A DNA stretch of 8,898 nucleotides, taken from contig JAEWUH010000171.1 of the NCBI GenBank assembly GCA_023397245.1, positions 1 to 8,898 of the forward strand. The letters are read 5' to 3'. Under the pieces are notes generated by a model. That model was not told where the DNA came from, ran no database searches, and worked only from the letters and a program-made list of their open reading frames with translations. Made by a program: the position numbers and the translations under genes. Positions 6,064 to 8,898 of the stretch are shown in pieces (positions within the stretch are counted from its first letter, which is position 1; each line of letters starts with the position of its first letter). The DNA is from Bacillota bacterium. Its GTDB lineage: Bacteria; Bacillota; Clostridia; Oscillospirales; Acutalibacteraceae.

Positions 6064-8345
6064 TTACATTGAAGAATGACAAAGGCAGCATGATTATCTG
6101 GGCGCCGGTGATAATGCTGATTCTCTTATCCGGCATCGCATCCTTATGTGAATATTCAAGGCTACAATCAACGGCAATGAATACAAGAAACGCGGTACAG
6201 GCTGCGATTACGCAGGTCTGCACGGACAACACGAAAAATGTATATACCGGTATCCGGGAAGGGTATGCAGGAGGCTACAAGCTTGAAAATGTCAGCTGGG
6301 ACAACAATGTCAGCGACAGTGATATCCTTTCTAAAGTTGATGCAAAATTAGGCACATCGGCCGGTGTGAAATCAGTAAACGGCAAACTGATCTATAAGAT
6401 AACGGATTTATCCGTCAGGATCCAGAATGCCCCACTTGCTCCAACAGACACAGATGGAGTGAAGCAGTTTACCGGGACAGCAACGTTCACTTTAACGGTA
6501 CCGTTATCCTTTGGTGGACAGAGCTTGCCGCCTATGGTGATTAACGATATTCCGGTTGTCGGCGGATATTCCCAGAAAGGGGAAATATCCGGAACTGGTG
6601 GCGGCGGCTCGGATCAGGGCAAGGCCGCAAGCGGCATTTCACTCAGTGAATCCCAATTAACCATGGAAACAGGGGCAATTGATACCCTTGCGGCATCCGT
6701 TTCTCCGGAAGACGCAACTGACAATATTTCTTGGGTTGCCACCAATCCAGGCGTCTGCGCGGTCGATCAGACCGGCACGATCATGGCCAAAAGCGCGGGG
6801 CAATCCACAATTATTGCGGCAGCTCAGAGCGGCGGCGCGATCGCACAGTGCAATGTTACGGTTATTACCGCAGTCACCGGCGTCACCTTAAACAAGTCAA
6901 ACCTTACCCTTGCAAAAGGGCAAAGCGAAACGCTGACAGCCACGATTTCCCCTGCAGACGCAACGAACAAGAAAGGAAAATGGGCATCATCCGATGCTTC
7001 CGTCTGTACTGTAGACGGAAACGGTACGATCTATGCCGTCAATGCCGGTACCGCCGTTGTGTCCGCAGTTACAGAAGATGGAGGTTTTACCGATCAGTGC
7101 ACGGTTACCGTGGTTATTCCCACGTCGGGTATTACGCTGAACAAGACCAACCTAACGCTCATTGAAGGGACTACCGAAACGCTGACGGCTACCGTCTGGC
7201 CGGGTGATGCCACCAAAGCGACCGTCTTATGGGCATCATCGGATGAAAGCATTTGCACGGTTGATCAGGCTGGAAAAATCGTGGCCATAAAGCCGGGAAA
7301 CGCGGTAGTCTCCGCGACTACCTACGACGGCCAGTATACAGCTGTCTGTGCTGTCACGGTCAAGCCCAATACATACACTGTTTCCGCCAATGCGGTGAAC
7401 GGCTATGTAACCGGCACCGGAATTTACAATGCTGGAAGCACCGTTACGCTTACGGCTCATCCCAACGCGCATTATCACTTTGTGTGTTGGACAGATTCAA
7501 GCAGCACAGTAATCGGCTGGGATACTACCTATACCATGTATAATCTGTCTGCAGATACTACGGTGAATGCCGTCTTTGCAATCGATACGTTTACCGTTAC
7601 GGCAAATTCAGTATCCGGAGGATATGTAACCGGCGGAGGAACGTACGCGTATGGTACATGGATAACGATTTCCGCAACACCTTATTCCGGCTACAAATTT
7701 GTAAAATGGTCTGATGGTTCAACGCAATCAAGCAGAAGCTTTACCGTTACCGGAGACGTGAGTTATACCGCCTATTTTGCCCGTGTCTACAATGTGGGAG
7801 ATACTTACTCACTCGGTGGATATAATTGGACAGTATTGGATATTAACTCAAATAATCAAGCAACTTTGCTATGTCAAAGTACCGTCGCGTACATGCGATT
7901 CTGTCCTTCTGACCGTTCTCCATGGTGGGGAGCCAGCGACATAAGAACATATCTTAATGGTACTTTTTACAACTCACTACCCGCTGATACTAGAGCGAAG
8001 ATGACTGTATCTGTACATAAGAATGCTTGTGATCCATCACCGGTTAGTGATTATGTGTGGGTACTAAGTATTTCAGAAATTTGCGGCACAGCTTATAACT
8101 ACGACTTTGGCGGAGCTCCCTATAGCGACGGTGCTCAATTACAATGGTTTGCAGGAAAGACAGCAGGGCAGCAAAAAGCTCTTTTTGGTTATGATACTTG
8201 GGATTGGACAAGAAGTTATAATCAAAATGTTGCTAAAGTTTATTTGGTTGGTGGCTTAGCAGACAGTTATGCTGCAAGTTATGGTGCTGATTTTACAAAC
8301 AATAGTCAGCATGTTCGTCCCGTAATTATGATTAATTTATATTAA
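6060..8345 (+). CDS. Multidomain surface protein: TadG-like anchor, 3 Big_2, 2 InlB-type repeats, DUF6273
   Basis: The product has 761 residues. Residues 1-30 have the KNDKGSM-plus-hydrophobic-helix start typical of TadE/TadG-like pseudopilins, followed by an extracytoplasmic domain to about 178. A Gly-rich linker (GTGGGGS) leads to three Ig-like Big_2 domains starting at residues 192, 274 and 357, each with two cysteines at matching positions. Two divergent InlB B-type repeats start at 437 and 509 (YTVSANAVNG..., FTVTANSVSG...; both end in a VNAVF/YTAYF strand). A C-terminal domain from about 576 (YNVGDTYSLGGYNWTVLDI ... HVRPVIMINLY) looks like DUF6273, known from clostridial surface proteins. 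No LPxTG sorting signal exists, so attachment should be through the N-terminus. ATG 6060 overlaps the preceding stop (ATGA) with GAGGTG at 6046-6051; the in-frame TTG 6054 is too near that site. Likely a minor pilin or pilus-tip adhesin (inference). Confidence 0.85.
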   Translation: MITLKNDKGSMIIWAPVIMLILLSGIASLCEYSRLQSTAMNTRNAVQAAITQVCTDNTKNVYTGIREGYAGGYKLENVSWDNNVSDSDILSKVDAKLGTSAGVKSVNGKLIYKITDLSVRIQNAPLAPTDTDGVKQFTGTATFTLTVPLSFGGQSLPPMVINDIPVVGGYSQKGEISGTGGGGSDQGKAASGISLSESQLTMETGAIDTLAASVSPEDATDNISWVATNPGVCAVDQTGTIMAKSAGQSTIIAAAQSGGAIAQCNVTVITAVTGVTLNKSNLTLAKGQSETLTATISPADATNKKGKWASSDASVCTVDGNGTIYAVNAGTAVVSAVTEDGGFTDQCTVTVVIPTSGITLNKTNLTLIEGTTETLTATVWPGDATKATVLWASSDESICTVDQAGKIVAIKPGNAVVSATTYDGQYTAVCAVTVKPNTYTVSANAVNGYVTGTGIYNAGSTVTLTAHPNAHYHFVCWTDSSSTVIGWDTTYTMYNLSADTTVNAVFAIDTFTVTANSVSGGYVTGGGTYAYGTWITISATPYSGYKFVKWSDGSTQSSRSFTVTGDVSYTAYFARVYNVGDTYSLGGYNWTVLDINSNNQATLLCQSTVAYMRFCPSDRSPWWGASDIRTYLNGTFYNSLPADTRAKMTVSVHKNACDPSPVSDYVWVLSISEICGTAYNYDFGGAPYSDGAQLQWFAGKTAGQQKALFGYDTWDWTRSYNQNVAKVYLVGGLADSYAASYGADFTNNSQHVRPVIMINLY
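6633..7367 (+). repeat. Three tandem Big_2 (Ig-like) coding repeats
   Basis: Units begin at 6633, 6879 and 7128, with periods of 246 and 249 bases (82 and 83 codons). Each starts with GI/VTLNKS/T-like residues and ends in a QC/VC-x-VTV strand. Units 2 and 3 are the closest pair; both contain TGGGCATCATC and ACGCTGAC at equivalent places. DNA divergence elsewhere shows that the duplications are not recent. Confidence 0.85.
7368..7784 (+). repeat. Two tandem InlB B-type coding repeats
   Basis: Units begin at 7368 and 7584, a period of 216 bases (72 codons). Both carry the T-V-x-A-N-x-V-x-G-Y-V-T-G pattern, a Y-F/K-F-V-x-W core (HYHFVCW and GYKFVKW) and end in an A-V/Y-F strand, as in the divergent InlB B-repeat family of cell-surface proteins. 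Confidence 0.8.
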
Positions 8346-8364
8346 CAAGCGAATGGAGGGAAAT

Positions 8365-8439
8365 ATGGACAAACTCAGCGAATGCAAACAGCTACTAGAG
8401 CAGACTTTGCAAAGAAATCAATTTCAGAGGGGTGAATAA
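8365..8439 (+). CDS. Small ORF, 24 residues, unknown function
   Basis: ATG 8365 is preceded by GGAGGG (8355-8360) with a 4-base spacer, so translation is plausible. The product MDKLSECKQLLEQTLQRNQF ends in QRGE and would be a single amphipathic helix. It starts 19 bases after the multidomain protein gene and its stop codon falls just before the likely start of the next gene, so it may be a translated leader that couples into it. It may also be the first part of one protein split by a frameshift: a -1 shift at 8436 would join it to the next frame. No family was recognised. Confidence 0.45.
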   Translation: MDKLSECKQLLEQTLQRNQFQRGE

Positions 8440-8441
8440 CA

Positions 8442-8780
8442 ACGGAGATAGAAAACGCTCATGACATTTCGGTAGAAAAGAGGAGGGAGCTACTCGAAAA
8501 AATTGATCGAATGGTTTTGGAAACCGGCGAACATCCCTTTATTTTTAAAAGTGACGGAATTCCTGTTCTTGTCAGCTTTCCGGCCGAAGCGGATAAATAT
8601 TTCACTCCGCAGGAAATGAAGACAGCTGAGCAACTGCTCATGGCCGACAAACCAGCAGAAGTAGAAAAGCCGACAGATTTAGCAAAACGGCTTTTTCAGG
8701 CCAGAGAAAAAGCAGATGGTATCAATCAAAGCAATCCGGTAAAAGAAATCCCACACCGAGATAGAGATAAGCAAATATAA
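8442..8780 (+). CDS. Small hypothetical protein, likely non-canonical start
   Basis: The frame stays open from the TGA at 8433-8435 to TAA 8778-8780. The first in-frame ATG is 8511 (89 residues), but it has no properly spaced ribosome binding site, and the codons before it look coding (EIENAHDISVEKRRELLEKI). The best-placed start is ACG 8442, 7 bases after AGGGGTG (8428-8434), giving 112 residues. The N-terminal part is a charged helix, a short beta-like segment follows (HPFIFKSDGIPVLVSF), and the C-terminus is charged and probably disordered. It has no membrane segment or recognised motif. It lies between the pilus locus and ssb, so it may belong to the mobile-element backbone rather than to the pilus. 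Function unknown. Confidence 0.6.
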   Translation, partial: TEIENAHDISVEKRRELLEKIDRMVLETGEHPFIFKSDGIPVLVSFPAEADKYFTPQEMKTAEQLLMADKPAEVEKPTDLAKRLFQAREKADGINQSNPVKEIPHRDRDKQI

Positions 8781-8786
8781 TCCATA

Positions 8787-8820
8787 GGGGGCAATCGGAT
8801 TTTCGATTGCTCCTTATATT
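8787..8820 (+). terminator. Hairpin before ssb, possible terminator or attenuator
   Basis: GGGGGCAATCG (8787-8797) pairs with CGATTGCTCCT (8804-8814): 11 pairs including two G-T wobbles, with a six-base loop. The sequence after it (TATATTTT) is T-rich but broken, so termination may be partial. It lies 6 bases after the small hypothetical gene and 22 bases before the ssb start, and its 3' side is close to the ssb ribosome binding site. Confidence 0.5.
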
Positions 8821-8836
8821 TTGAGGAGGAAAAATT

Positions 8837-8898
8837 ATGCTGAATGTAGCCGTATTATTGGGGAGGCTGGTTGCCGATCCTGAACTGAAACATACACA
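8837..8898 (+). CDS. ssb: Single-strand DNA-binding protein, N-terminal fragment (cut by window end)
   Basis: Only 20 residues are in view. MLNVAVLLGRLVADPELKHT matches the start of bacterial SSB proteins (N-x-V-x-L-x-GRL-x-x-DPE-L), the first strand of the OB fold. ATG 8837 has an excellent GAGGAGG (8823-8829) with a 7-base spacer. SSB coats single-stranded DNA during replication, repair and conjugative transfer. An extra ssb copy beside a pilus locus is common on plasmids and integrative conjugative elements, which is why I read this region as mobile. Whether this is the chromosomal copy cannot be told from the fragment. Confidence 0.85.
   Translation, partial: MLNVAVLLGRLVADPELKHT

Noticed and set aside
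6493..6506. 14-base palindrome TAACGGTACCGTTA
   Set aside because: It lies within coding sequence, is not extended at either side and has no second copy; likely chance.
6731..7165. Long +2-phase ORF of 144 codons within the Big_2 region
   Set aside because: The product is rich in Arg, Cys and His with no domain pattern. It is an out-of-frame shadow of the repeats, which clearly code in the other phase.
7785..8345. Variable region of a diversity-generating retroelement
   Set aside because: A C-terminal surface domain at the end of a modular protein suggested it, but there is no reverse transcriptase, no template repeat and no GC-rich IMH-like end in the window.
1..8898. tRNA, rRNA, CRISPR array, insertion sequence or attachment site
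   Set aside because: No cloverleaf-like, repeat-spacer or transposase-like pattern was seen on either strand, and no terminal repeats typical of insertion sequences.

Overview
The window looks like part of a Gram-positive, probably clostridial (Bacillota), mobile or accessory region. Reasons: near-consensus AGGAGG-type ribosome binding sites before most genes, frequent TTG starts, moderate GC content, a Tad/Flp-type pilus locus without outer-membrane parts (no secretin, no TadD-type lipoprotein), and a Big_2/InlB/DUF6273 surface protein of a kind common in gut Clostridia. The taxonomic call is inference from family knowledge; no ribosomal RNA or other marker is present.

Layout, all on the plus strand. 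Positions 1-134 hold no recognised gene, only an edge-open frame and two Shine-Dalgarno-like sites. Then comes a tightly packed run: Flp-type prepilin (135-383), A24 prepilin peptidase (389-949), CpaB/RcpC-like SAF protein (955-1749), TadZ/CpaE-like P-loop protein with an altered Walker A (1739-2479), CpaF/TadA secretion ATPase (2472-3839), TadB-like (3843-4784) and TadC-like (4789-5655) membrane platform proteins, a DUF4320 pseudopilin-like protein (5671-6063), and a 761-residue protein with a TadG-like N-terminus, three Big_2 domains, two InlB-type repeats and a DUF6273 domain (6060-8345). Two small unknown genes (8365-8439 and about 8442-8780), a hairpin (8787-8814) and the start of a single-strand DNA-binding protein gene (8837 to the window end) follow.

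How they work together (inference from families): the peptidase trims the pilin and perhaps other pilin-like proteins; the CpaF ATPase powers assembly on the TadB/TadC platform; TadZ would position the machine; the SAF protein would act outside the membrane; the DUF4320 protein and the large multidomain protein would be minor pilins, the latter displaying an adhesive or sensing tip. The ssb gene right behind the locus fits a conjugative element or plasmid, so the pilus may serve cell contact during DNA transfer, but no relaxase, coupling protein or integrase is in view.

Most unusual points: an intrinsic-terminator-like hairpin with a T6 tract inside the 3' end of the ATPase gene just before the tadB-like ribosome binding site; a multidomain protein that appears to join a pilin-like anchor to an Ig/InlB/DUF6273 tip, with a clear drop in GC at the last domain; a TadZ-like protein whose Walker A lysine is threonine; and a small gene whose best-placed start codon is ACG.
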